Source: JAWKNZ01 sp041391425 (GTDB lineage Bacteria; Bdellovibrionota_B; Oligoflexia; Oligoflexales; JAWKNZ01). Taken from it: 64,000 nucleotides of DNA. Made by a program: the position numbers and the translations under genes. Shown piece after piece: positions 47,934 to 55,921 of this stretch (position 1 is the first letter of the stretch; the number at the start of each line of letters is the position of its first letter). Under the pieces are notes generated by a model. It was not told the origin of the DNA. It made no database searches and worked only from the letters and a program-made list of their open reading frames with translations. The stretch covers positions 1 to 64,000 of the forward strand of contig JAWKNZ010000017.1 of assembly GCA_041391425.1 (NCBI GenBank), in the 5' to 3' direction.

Positions 47934-48146
47934 TTATCGAAAATAGTATCTAAACCTTGAGAATAAAGATATAGGCAACGAACCAAATTCGGAGTTTAAA
48001 TTTATGGCATCAACAGAAGTCTTTCCAAAACTCGCATAAGAGCCTATGTTTATATAAAAATCTTCCACTGCATTCCATTCCCAAGATGGATTTAAAAGCG
48101 CAGATTTGTCATCAATATTTCCTACTAAGTTTAAGGTTAACCATTT
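47934..48146 (-). pseudogene. C-terminal fragment of an outer-membrane barrel
   Basis: An open stretch of 70 codons without a start, immediately after the DUF4340 stop. It reads LTLNLVGNIDDKSALLNPSW, then EWNAVEDFYINIGSYASFGK, and closes with FGSLPISLFSRFRYYFR. The alternation and the aromatic end resemble the last strands of a barrel or porin-like protein. The 5' part is absent, so it looks like a remnant of a deleted gene. A chance open frame cannot be excluded. Confidence 0.4.
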
Positions 48147-49138
48147 TTAGCTTTAGCTGGTGGTACGATAAAGTCAGTACGGGATTTGATAAATTTTTGA
48201 GCGATATAAGATGAAACCTCAAAAGACCATTTTGAATTTATAAAAGCATATGTTTTAAAGTTTTCATTATCTTCTTTACCACCAGCGCTATCAATATGTA
48301 CATACCACTTCTCGGAGTCTTTTTCTCCTACCTTGCCAACAGTTACAGTATAGGTGCGGCCATCATAAGTTGTAATTATAGCTTTGCTAGCTTGTTCCAA
48401 AGCATTTTTTGCAAGGGCATTGTCGCTTTCAACTCGAGATGTATATCTAATGCCCGTAAGTATATTTGCTAGAGCATTGGCTGAGCTTTTGTTCAGTTCC
48501 TCTCCTTCTTTAATGCCATCTAATAAAAAATCTTTATCTGCAGATTCGCGGGTGAGTTTTGAAGTCGCTGATTTAGAAATAAATTCTACGGTTTTAATAT
48601 CTTTGCTTTCTACGTTGGCTATAACTTTCAATTCCCAATCATTGGCATCGGCAAAGACAGATAAGTTTTTACTGAGTAGGTATGAGTTATCATTTGTATT
48701 AAGGCTGATATAAGCCCCACCACCTTTTCTTTGGCTTCCTATTTTAATATGCAATAACTCTTGATCTTTAGCTTTGATTACAACATTGGTAGCATTATCC
48801 AAGCCGAGTGAAGGATAAATTTCTTTATTTGTGCCCATTTTTCGCACGATTTTGGCGCTTGTTAGGTTTTCTATAAATTGTAAAATTTTCGCAGCATCTG
48901 CCGGAAAGTTGTCCGTTTGCAAATGCCAAGCATGCTTTTCGTCCATCACTAGGCTGACTTTATGGTCATTATCCCGGCTTATTTCGATGTTAGAAATCTT
49001 CGTAGTGTCTGCTTGTGCCATGATCGTCTGGCCGATCATGGGGTCGGCATCTTTATTAGATGAGTTTATAGACTTAGAAACTACAGCGATAATCGCAATA
49101 ACGACGAGGCCAATGGTTATTAATGATGATTTATTCAC
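48137..49138 (-). CDS. DUF4340-domain protein (cassette 2)
   Basis: A 333-aa protein with one N-terminal anchor (SLITIGLVVIAIIAVVSKSI) and a periplasmic DUF4340 domain: ISRDNDHKVSLVMDEKHAWHL, YPSLGLDNATNVVIKAKDQE, KIGSQRKGGGAYISL, and the later repeat RTYTVTVGKVGEKDSEKWYV. The GTG start overlaps the gldG-like stop by 8 bp. Last gene of the minus-strand cassette. It is a distant paralogue of the plus-strand protein at 33.0-34.1 kb, which has a charged insertion that this one lacks. Confidence 0.86.
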   Translation of the reverse strand: MNKSSLITIGLVVIAIIAVVSKSINSSNKDADPMIGQTIMAQADTTKISNIEISRDNDHKVSLVMDEKHAWHLQTDNFPADAAKILQFIENLTSAKIVRKMGTNKEIYPSLGLDNATNVVIKAKDQELLHIKIGSQRKGGGAYISLNTNDNSYLLSKNLSVFADANDWELKVIANVESKDIKTVEFISKSATSKLTRESADKDFLLDGIKEGEELNKSSANALANILTGIRYTSRVESDNALAKNALEQASKAIITTYDGRTYTVTVGKVGEKDSEKWYVHIDSAGGKEDNENFKTYAFINSKWSFEVSSYIAQKFIKSRTDFIVPPAKAKNG

Positions 49139-51011
49139 CTCGCTTCCTCCCTTTCATTTTTCTAGATCTTCCAGTAAACGAAAAAAAGCCAAAAATAGAT
49201 AAAGCTAAGGGCATTATTAGCATATTCATTGCTGCTAGCTTGGTGCCCAAAGATTCAATATCCTCCCTTAAATTCTTTCTAACTTCTCTTCTCTTTTTTC
49301 TAATAACTCTTTCTTCCTCGCGGAATTTTTCAACTTCCTGTTGTTGCTCAGGTGAAAGGCTTAACACTGATGCTTGGGCCCTTTGTTTTTGTAGCTCTGC
49401 AAGTTTCGTTTGCAAATCTGAGAGCTGCTTTGAAAGGTCTTCCTCCACTTTTTTCCAGCGTGCTTGCGCTTGATTTTGAATTTCTTGAACTACGGTAAAA
49501 GGTCTGGAAATTCTTCCTTTAGAACGGATTGAAATAAGCTCGTTAGAGCCACCAAGAAAATCGACTGCATTTATAAAGAAAGCTAGATTGCCATTTCTAG
49601 GCCTTACAATCGTTTGGTTTAAAAAACGTACTTTGTCAACTGCGTTGTTATCAAAGATAAAATCACTATCAGCAATAACCAATATAGCAGAATTTTCGCT
49701 TGATTCTTTTAAGGAGTTGCTATTGTCAGCGCCTTGGCCTTTAGGGTTTCCACTAGGGAAGGCTGACTTGAACTTACCAGTGAACAGTCCTGCTAAAGCT
49801 TTGTCTTTGTTGTCTTCTTTTAGATTGGAGATGAGCATAATTGGGTTTTTAAACCCTCCAAACATTGGTTTGATAACTCCTGACGACATTTTGGAAGCAC
49901 TGATAAGAGGCTCCATTTTGATACCGGAGTCCTTTACGACGTCGAGATAGCCACCTTCAGCATATAAGAAGGAATTTAAATTGCTGGTTATGACAGAATC
50001 TTTTGACAATGAATCATCTTGTAAAGCCATAAAAAATGGGTAGTTCATGGTTTGACCACCAGCGTTAATACGAACGGAATGCTCATGGTCGCCCACCATT
50101 TCATCTGTATGGAAAACAATCCCCCAGCTGGTAAATAGCTTGTTTAGATTTGATGAAAAATCAGCTTGTTGATTGGCCATGGGGTTTGGGTTTTGCTGCA
50201 TCATTTGCTCGGTTCGAGACATTGGATCGACGCAGGCAATGACCCTTCCGCCAGATAAAACATACTGATCAATGGCATAGAGTGCTTCATCGCTGAGGTT
50301 TTTTGGATGGTAAATAATCAAGACGCCTAGATCTTGGGAAATAGTCCCAGCGCCAGGTTTGATTTCTGTCACTTCAAAGTTCTTCTTTAGCTCACTGACA
50401 AAGGCCCAATCTTCTTCACCAGGTTGTCCATAGCCATAAGGATTACTTGGAGCAATGACTGGTAGCGAACTTATGATGCCGATTTTAGATTTTTTTTCTT
50501 TCTGAGTTCTTAACAAGGCTTCTGATATATCATACTCCAAAAATTCTTCACGCCTCGGGTCTATATAAGGAATGGCGATCTCTTGAGTTCCTTGTAAAAG
50601 AACAACCCCGAAAAACAGGTCGTTTCCACTTGGAAGGCGCATGCCTTGAATTCCGTATTTTCTAGCCCATTCTTCATCGTCAGTGTCGGGTTTTGGGTCG
50701 ATTACTTGTAAATTGAGTTTACCGCTACTTCTATTAGAATATTCACGAAGGAGTTCTTCGACACGGTTTGCATAGGTTTTGATTTGGACTGGAAGTTCTT
50801 TATTTGAACGGGAAAAATAAAGCTTTGCATCCACAGGTTTTGAAAGCCCTTCAATGATTTTGACGCTGCCGTCAGAAAGCGTGTAAACACTTTCTGCTGT
50901 GACATCTAAGCGGCCGTGCCACTGTGATGCGATAATATTAAGGCAAACGACTGCTATGATAAGCAACCCCACGCCACTGGTAATTTTTCCGAATGATTTT
51001 TTGCCAATCAT
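49131..51011 (-). CDS. GldG-like auxiliary ABC transport protein (cassette 2)
   Basis: A 626-aa ABC_transp_aux/GldG-family protein. One N-terminal TM (GVGLLIIAVVCLNIIASQW) is followed by the canonical GldG start of the soluble part (LDVTAESVYTLSDGSVKIIE, VDAKLYFSRSNKELP), KLNLQVIDPKPDTDDEEWA, IPYIDPRREEFLEYDISEAL and VLIIYHPKNLSDEALYAIDQ. A coiled coil lies at about 520-600 and a C-terminal TM (MNMLIMPLALSIFGFFSF) at about 600-617. It differs from the cassette 1 protein, which has four N-terminal TM helices. Part of a four-gene operon. Confidence 0.9.
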   Translation of the reverse strand: MIGKKSFGKITSGVGLLIIAVVCLNIIASQWHGRLDVTAESVYTLSDGSVKIIEGLSKPVDAKLYFSRSNKELPVQIKTYANRVEELLREYSNRSSGKLNLQVIDPKPDTDDEEWARKYGIQGMRLPSGNDLFFGVVLLQGTQEIAIPYIDPRREEFLEYDISEALLRTQKEKKSKIGIISSLPVIAPSNPYGYGQPGEEDWAFVSELKKNFEVTEIKPGAGTISQDLGVLIIYHPKNLSDEALYAIDQYVLSGGRVIACVDPMSRTEQMMQQNPNPMANQQADFSSNLNKLFTSWGIVFHTDEMVGDHEHSVRINAGGQTMNYPFFMALQDDSLSKDSVITSNLNSFLYAEGGYLDVVKDSGIKMEPLISASKMSSGVIKPMFGGFKNPIMLISNLKEDNKDKALAGLFTGKFKSAFPSGNPKGQGADNSNSLKESSENSAILVIADSDFIFDNNAVDKVRFLNQTIVRPRNGNLAFFINAVDFLGGSNELISIRSKGRISRPFTVVQEIQNQAQARWKKVEEDLSKQLSDLQTKLAELQKQRAQASVLSLSPEQQQEVEKFREEERVIRKKRREVRKNLREDIESLGTKLAAMNMLIMPLALSIFGFFSFTGRSRKMKGRKRGE

Positions 51012-51045
51012 CTTTGTACTCCCTACAGCTTAGTCCAATCGCATG

Positions 51046-51780
51046 CTAGCTAGCTTTTTTTGCTTCTAAGGTTATTTTATTTAGAGCAAGAGAAATTACA
51101 ATTACTGAAAGAAAATAAATGAGGTCTCGAGGGTCTATAAGCCCTTTGCTTATAGAGCTGTAATGAGACATAAACCCAAATGATGAAATTAGATCTATAA
51201 GCCATGCAGGTAAGAAGTTTGCCATCATATTGGTGAAAACTCCCCAGCCTAGTAAAACTAGTACAAAACAAATTACAACACTCAATATAAAGCTTACCAC
51301 TTGGTTTTTGGTCATCGCAGAGGTCCAGCAGGTGATTCCTAAAAAAGAGCCGGCCATGAGAAAACTACCGAAGTATCCCGCAGCAATGACTCCATTATCA
51401 GGATCTCCTAGGTAATTTACAGTTATGATGATAGAAAAGGTTAGAAGTAGGGAGATTCCGAGAAATGCCCAACCTGCAGCAAATTTAGCAAGCACTGCCT
51501 CAAGCATCGTAACCGGCAAAGTAAACAGTAGTTCAATGGTTCCAGACTTACGCTCCTCTGCCCAAAGGCGCATGCCTACAGCTGGTACTAAAACTAGATA
51601 TAGCCAAGGAAGATAGACAAAAAAAGATTGCAAGCTAGCTTGGTTGCTTTCGTAAAATGAACCGATAAAAAATGTAAAACCCATGGACGCAAGTAAGAAA
51701 ATGACCATAAAAACATAAGCTACCGGTGAACGAAAGTAACCCAAAAACTCTCTTTTAAATATTGGAATAAATTGCTTCAT
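51046..51780 (-). CDS. ABC transporter permease, GldF-like (cassette 2)
   Basis: A 244-aa inner-membrane permease, six TM helices. Typical GldF features are FIPIFKREFLGYFRSPVAYVF at the N-terminus and the conserved VGMRLWAEERKSGTIELLFT, LGITCWTSAMTKNQVVSFIL and HYSSISKGLIDPRDLIYFLS. TGAGGA precedes the ATG. It lies 60 bp after the ATPase and 34 bp before the gldG-like gene. It is closer to classical GldF than the cassette 1 permease, judged by the W-A-E-E-R motif. Confidence 0.92.
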   Translation of the reverse strand: MKQFIPIFKREFLGYFRSPVAYVFMVIFLLASMGFTFFIGSFYESNQASLQSFFVYLPWLYLVLVPAVGMRLWAEERKSGTIELLFTLPVTMLEAVLAKFAAGWAFLGISLLLTFSIIITVNYLGDPDNGVIAAGYFGSFLMAGSFLGITCWTSAMTKNQVVSFILSVVICFVLVLLGWGVFTNMMANFLPAWLIDLISSFGFMSHYSSISKGLIDPRDLIYFLSVIVISLALNKITLEAKKAS

Positions 51781-51840
51781 TGCTAAAATTCCTCATAAAG
51801 ATCAAATACAATGCTGGCTGTCTCTTTATAACCGATTTGT

Positions 51841-52780
51841 TTAAATCGATTCATTTTCAATCGTGACACGGCGAAAAACTTCGTCAAGGCGCCCCTGCTC
51901 GACATGAATCTGTTGCACATTCCAGTTCTTTTCACGAACAATGTCAGATACTTTTTTGAGAATGGGCTGCCCTTGTTTAGGAAAAACGCGTAGCGTATAT
52001 GTCGAAGAGTTTAGAACCTCAATAGCTTCAATGTCTGCATCGCAAGAAAGGTCCGATTTAGCCGCTTGGATGATATCACTTTCAAAGCTAAGAGTGACGG
52101 CATTGTGGAGTTTAGATTTCTCAGCAAGTCTTTCAGGTGAGGCATCAGCAACCAGTTTGCCACTGGCGATAATGACTACCCTATTGCAGACGGCATCAAC
52201 TTCTTCTAAAATATGAGTCGATAATATAATCGTTTTTCCAGCATCACCCATAGTAGCTATGAGCTGGCGCATTTCGTGTTTTTGATTCGGATCTAAACCG
52301 TCTGTGGGCTCGTCTAAAATAAGAATTTCAGGATCGTGTATAAGCGCTTGTGCAAAGCCAACTCTTTGTCGGTAGCCTTTTGATAGGGTCTCAATTGGTT
52401 GATGCCAAACATCAGATAGAAAGCACATTTCTTTGACGCGAGCGCAAGCTTTTGATTTCTCCGCCCCTTGCTTGTTTCTAATTTCGGCTATAAATGCTAG
52501 AAACTCGCTGACTGTCATCTCGCTGTATAAAGGAGCACTTTCTGGCAGGTAGCCAAGAAGCTCGGTTACTTTAATCGGCGCCGTTGTAATATCATATCCA
52601 TTTATTTTTGCCGTCCCTTGGCTAGGTTCGATAAAGCACGTTAGCATCTTCATCGTCGTGGATTTTTCCAGCGCCATTAGGCCCAAAAACCTAGTATCTC
52701 ACCTTTTGGTACCGTAAAGAAACAGAATCGACGGCACGGAAGCCACCAAAATCTTTGGTTAACCCACATACTTCAATCAT
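51841..52780 (-). pseudogene. ABC transporter ATPase, GldA-like (cassette 2), multiple frameshifts
   Basis: The body (51841-52686) carries YLPESAPLYSEMTV, LSKGYRQRVGFAQAL, ILILDEPTDGLDPNQ and STHILEEVDAV, but begins inside the P-loop. The real start is ATG 52780 (after AAGGTG): MIEVCGLTKDFGGFRAVDSV. Between them the frame is lost. One T added to the T3 run in TTTCTTTACG, one T to GGTTTTTGGG, one C to GGGCCT and one A removed from GGAAAAATCC (coding strand) restore SFTVPKGEILGFLGPNGAGK. Four homopolymer changes within about 60 bp are hard to explain by biology alone. If real, the transporter is dead. Confidence 0.85.
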
Positions 52781-52997
52781 TGTTATCACCTTTTAACGGC
52801 TACAGTATGTACTTATTCGTTGCAGCACAAACTTTGCCCATTCATAATCGGAAAATCGTTCTTACTGTGACAAATTTTAACTCTTAGGTAAAGGAAAAAT
52901 TGGAACAAATTTTCAATTATTGAATGCACGGCTTATCTGAGTATATACTTAAATCAAACCAGCAAATAAATGGACCGTTAAGAAATAGGGGTGGGAT

Positions 52998-54092
52998 GTG
53001 AGGCTAGGGGTATGTACCGGTGGGGGCGATTGTCCTGGATTAAATGCAGCAATTAGAGCGGTGACAAAACATGCGATAGGAAGTTTTCGCGCTGAAGTCA
53101 TTGGTGTGAGAGATAGCTTTAATGGTTTAATGGATGATCCAATTCGCATTCAAAAACTAGAGTTGTCAGATGTGACTGATATTGCGAACAAAGGTGGGAC
53201 AATTCTCGGTACTTTTAATAAAGGAAATCCGTTTTTAAATGAATCTACCAAGGAAAAAGCCGTCAAAGCGACTTTTGCTGGATATAAAAAAGCAGGCTTA
53301 GATTGTCTTATTGTCATCGGTGGCGAAGGAACTCAAGGTATGTCTTCTCTCTTATCAGAGCGAGGAATGAATATCATAGGTATTCCTAAAACCATTGATA
53401 ATGACCTTCCTGGTACGGATCAAACCATCGGCTTTTCGTCCGCTGTTGATATTGTTTCTGAGGCAGTTACGCGTGTGCAATCTACTGCCGAATCCCATGA
53501 TCGGGTTATGATATTAGAGGTTATGGGAAGGGATTCTGGTTATATCGCATTGCACGGTGGTCTTGCTGGAGGCGCAAATGTTATTTTAATCCCCGAGATT
53601 CCTTTTTCATATACTGAGATTATGAATAAAATTAATGATCGAAAGAAATTAGGCCGTAACTTTTCTGTTATAGTCGTTGCTGAAGGGTGCCATGAGGTTG
53701 GTGGAAAACCAGTTTTTCAGTTAGGAGCTAATAAGAAGCAGGCTAATCTCGGAGGTATTGGAGCTATTGTGGCTAATAAACTTAATGAAATTAGTGGTAT
53801 GGATACTCGCGTGACTGTTCTGGGTCATGTGCAGCGAGGTGGTTCTCCTAACTCAATAGACAGAATTTTAGCAGCAGAAATGGGAGTTCGTGCTGTGGAT
53901 CTGGCTAGTAAGGGAGAATTTGGAAAGTTTGTCGTTTATAAAGATGGAAAGATTGGGGAAGTTGATTATACAGACATAAATCCAAGTGAACGCCGTTTGA
54001 TTCCGTTGGATGACTTTACTCTGCTTTCGGCTGAACGTATTGGCATTAGCTTTGGCCGTCCCCTTGACTTTAATCCTAGAGAACTTGATTAA
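52998..54092 (+). CDS. pfkA: 6-phosphofructokinase
   Basis: A 364-aa enzyme that phosphorylates fructose 6-phosphate in glycolysis. The N-terminal nucleotide site is GVCTGGGDCPGLNAAIRAV, the catalytic-base motif IPKTIDNDLPGTDQTIGF, and substrate residues occur in MGRDSGYIALHGGLAGGANV and GHVQRGGSPNSIDRIL. The phosphate-donor motif is VIGGEGTQGMSSLL rather than the usual GGDGS, as in the longer group III/mixed PFKs, so ATP versus pyrophosphate use is uncertain. The start is GTG behind GGGGTGGGA. Divergent from the ABC cassette and followed by a long hairpin. Confidence 0.93.
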   Translation: MRLGVCTGGGDCPGLNAAIRAVTKHAIGSFRAEVIGVRDSFNGLMDDPIRIQKLELSDVTDIANKGGTILGTFNKGNPFLNESTKEKAVKATFAGYKKAGLDCLIVIGGEGTQGMSSLLSERGMNIIGIPKTIDNDLPGTDQTIGFSSAVDIVSEAVTRVQSTAESHDRVMILEVMGRDSGYIALHGGLAGGANVILIPEIPFSYTEIMNKINDRKKLGRNFSVIVVAEGCHEVGGKPVFQLGANKKQANLGGIGAIVANKLNEISGMDTRVTVLGHVQRGGSPNSIDRILAAEMGVRAVDLASKGEFGKFVVYKDGKIGEVDYTDINPSERRLIPLDDFTLLSAERIGISFGRPLDFNPRELD

Positions 54093-54210
54093 GAAATTAT
54101 CGGATCCGAGAAATGAAAATCACTAAGGCATGTTGGTATCGTGATTTTTTGGAAACTTAGGTTTTTGAATAATCCAAATTTGACTTATTTTCGAAGTGCC
54201 GACAGACTTC

Positions 54211-54244
54211 AAAGGGTTAGACTTTTTAAAAAGCCTAACCCTTT
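54211..54244. terminator. Hairpin between convergent genes
   Basis: AAAGGGTTAG pairs with CTAACCCTTT and continues with CTTTTTAAAAAG inside, making a nearly complete 34-nt hairpin with one mismatch. It lies between pfkA and the small minus-strand gene and probably acts in both directions; no T-run follows on the plus strand. Confidence 0.55.
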
Positions 54245-54263
54245 AGAAATAAATGTCTAACTG

Positions 54264-54377
54264 TTACTTTCTTTTGCCATGCGGACTAAGAGCTTTCTTT
54301 CTTTTAATTCTTGATTTTAGCTTAGCTCTTAAACGGGCTGTTTTTCTTCTATTTCTAGGTGGTCTGATTTTTTTCAT
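54264..54377 (-). CDS. 37-aa highly basic small protein
   Basis: ATG at 54377 is preceded by AGGAG at seven bases. The protein reads KKIRPPRNRRKTARLRAKLK, then SRIKRKKALSPHGKRK; about half its residues are Lys or Arg and there are no acidic ones. Composition and size are like small ribosome-associated or nucleic-acid-binding proteins. An antisense frame covers the same bases but lacks a ribosome-binding site. It is transcribed towards pfkA, 55 bp downstream of the barrel gene stop, and may be its operon partner. No family was recognised. Confidence 0.7.
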   Translation of the reverse strand: MKKIRPPRNRRKTARLRAKLKSRIKRKKALSPHGKRK

Positions 54378-54431
54378 GGCTTTGCTCCTGTCTTTTTGCA
54401 TTCTGGTTATAAATGAGCTTTTAAATAGCTT

Positions 54432-55076
54432 TTAAATTTTCATGCCTAAAGAAAAGTTCAGCACATTTCCTTCTTCGAGATCGAATAAAGGGCTAAACGT
54501 ATCGGCATATAGGTAAACTTCATCTGTTGAAACTTTGGTTTCACCTGCATCAGTTTTATTAATCATCGACGTTTTTGCCGATAATGGACTATCAAATAGC
54601 GCGATTTCTATTTCAAAGAAAAATTCAGGGCTAAAATCTAAACGCAGTCCAACGTCTCCCCTATAATAGATCCCTTTTTCCTCTGTCCAAGTTGTTGAAG
54701 CAGGACTCCAGTTTGGCTTAGACGTTTCACTTTTATAATACCCGCCGCCTGCTAAATACGGCGTAATTTTTTCTGACATTCTGCTAAAATAGTAACGTAC
54801 ACCACCGCCAAGGTGAATATCCGTCATATTACCAGGCTCATTCGAGTCAGCAGAGTATGATTTTAGTGCTAGGGCAAAATCCCCATACCATGCCATTTTA
54901 GCTGAGGTATAATCAGAATAACGGCCACCTAAGGTAATATTTGTAGTATCTAGGCCATCTGTTACTTTCGATGACTGGTAAAATGCTTTAATTAAGCTTA
55001 TCTCTGCAGCTTGCGCTGTAGTAAAGGCTGGTATTAAAGCTACTGCAAACAAAACAACTAATCGATTCAATTTCAT
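54432..55076 (-). CDS. Small outer-membrane beta-barrel protein
   Basis: A 214-aa protein with a clear signal peptide (LVVLFAVALIPAFTTAQA, cleavage before AEIS). The mature chain is a run of amphipathic strands (NITLGGRYSDYTSAKMAWYG, IHLGGGVRYYFSRM, ITPYLAGGGYYKSE, YYRGDVGLRLDFSPEFFFEI), typical of an eight-strand OmpA-like/OmpW-like barrel, ending NFSLGMKI. AAGGTGG precedes the ATG. The specific function is not known. A long promoter gap separates it from the GNAT gene. Confidence 0.78.
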   Translation of the reverse strand: MKLNRLVVLFAVALIPAFTTAQAAEISLIKAFYQSSKVTDGLDTTNITLGGRYSDYTSAKMAWYGDFALALKSYSADSNEPGNMTDIHLGGGVRYYFSRMSEKITPYLAGGGYYKSETSKPNWSPASTTWTEEKGIYYRGDVGLRLDFSPEFFFEIEIALFDSPLSAKTSMINKTDAGETKVSTDEVYLYADTFSPLFDLEEGNVLNFSLGMKI

Positions 55077-55369
55077 CTTTCCACCTTTCGCTTTCTTCTA
55101 TTTCTACCCAAGACTCTTATCAATTCTGCTACTGCTAAATATTCTTTTCTGCTTCTTTAAGGCAGTTCATCTGGCTAGGTAAACCCTAATTTCAAAACCT
55201 AACATATGTACCTCTTCACAGGTAAAATTCCAATGGAAAATTTTCGCAGCTAAATTCCTATTATTATCATATGGTTATGTGTTTTTAGTAGAATTTACGG
55301 TTGCGACAATTTAGGGTATCTTACCGTTTAAATGCTTATTGTCCATGGATAATCCAAGGGAGTATTTCC

Positions 55370-55888
55370 ATGTTAACAAATGATATAAAAGTTGAATTAC
55401 TACAAGATGCGGATGTAGATTGCGCTTCGCAGTTGATCCGAAGGAATTTACGAGACTATGAAGAGCAGAGCTCTGTTTTGGCGGCGACGTTTAGGCGTTT
55501 GAGCGACTTAAGGGGTGCGTATAAACAAAAGGGCAGTATGTGCTTTGTTGCCAAAGACATGTCCAAAAAAGAACCCACGTGTATTGGTTTTGCTGGAATT
55601 GGCTCGTTTCACGGACTTCCTTTTTCTGAGGGGGTTGCTGAAATTCGTGATTTAGTTGTGGAAGAGGAGTATAGAGGACAAGGGATAGGTAATCAGCTTT
55701 TGGAAAGGTGTCTATCTGAAATCAAAGCTTTTGGATACCACCGTGTTTATCTTGAAGCGACCCCTAAAATGCAACATGCCCAGCAACTATTCATACGAAA
55801 TGGTTTTAGGGCCGTTACCGAAGGTGGCAAAGCCGAAGATAGCGGTGACGACACTTTTGCCTGCTATTTTATTTTACAGGAAATTTAA
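55370..55888 (+). CDS. GNAT-family N-acetyltransferase
   Basis: A 172-aa acetyltransferase. The acetyl-CoA-binding motif A is complete: EIRDLVVEEEYRGQGIGNQL (R/Q-x-x-G-x-G). Motif B follows (YHRVYLEATPKMQHAQQLFI, RNGF). The overall form resembles the ArgA-like/PanZ-like acetyltransferases, but the substrate is unknown. AAGGGAG precedes ATG 55370; an in-frame GTG/ATG further up (55301) has no site. It converges on pyruvate carboxylase, with a shared hairpin at the stops. Confidence 0.85.
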   Translation: MLTNDIKVELLQDADVDCASQLIRRNLRDYEEQSSVLAATFRRLSDLRGAYKQKGSMCFVAKDMSKKEPTCIGFAGIGSFHGLPFSEGVAEIRDLVVEEEYRGQGIGNQLLERCLSEIKAFGYHRVYLEATPKMQHAQQLFIRNGFRAVTEGGKAEDSGDDTFACYFILQEI

Positions 55889-55899
55889 CATTTTACTTT

Positions 55900-55921
55900 G
55901 CTCCTTATGCAGGAGCATTTT
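55900..55921 (+). terminator. Putative terminator hairpin
   Basis: GCTCCT-TATGC-AGGAGC followed by ATTTT. It sits just after the GNAT stop and overlaps the last codons of the convergent pyc gene (its TAA is in the loop). Confidence 0.5.

Noticed and set aside
54253..54435. 60-aa hydrophobic plus-strand frame
   Set aside because: No ribosome site; it is the antisense of the 37-aa basic protein, which has one.
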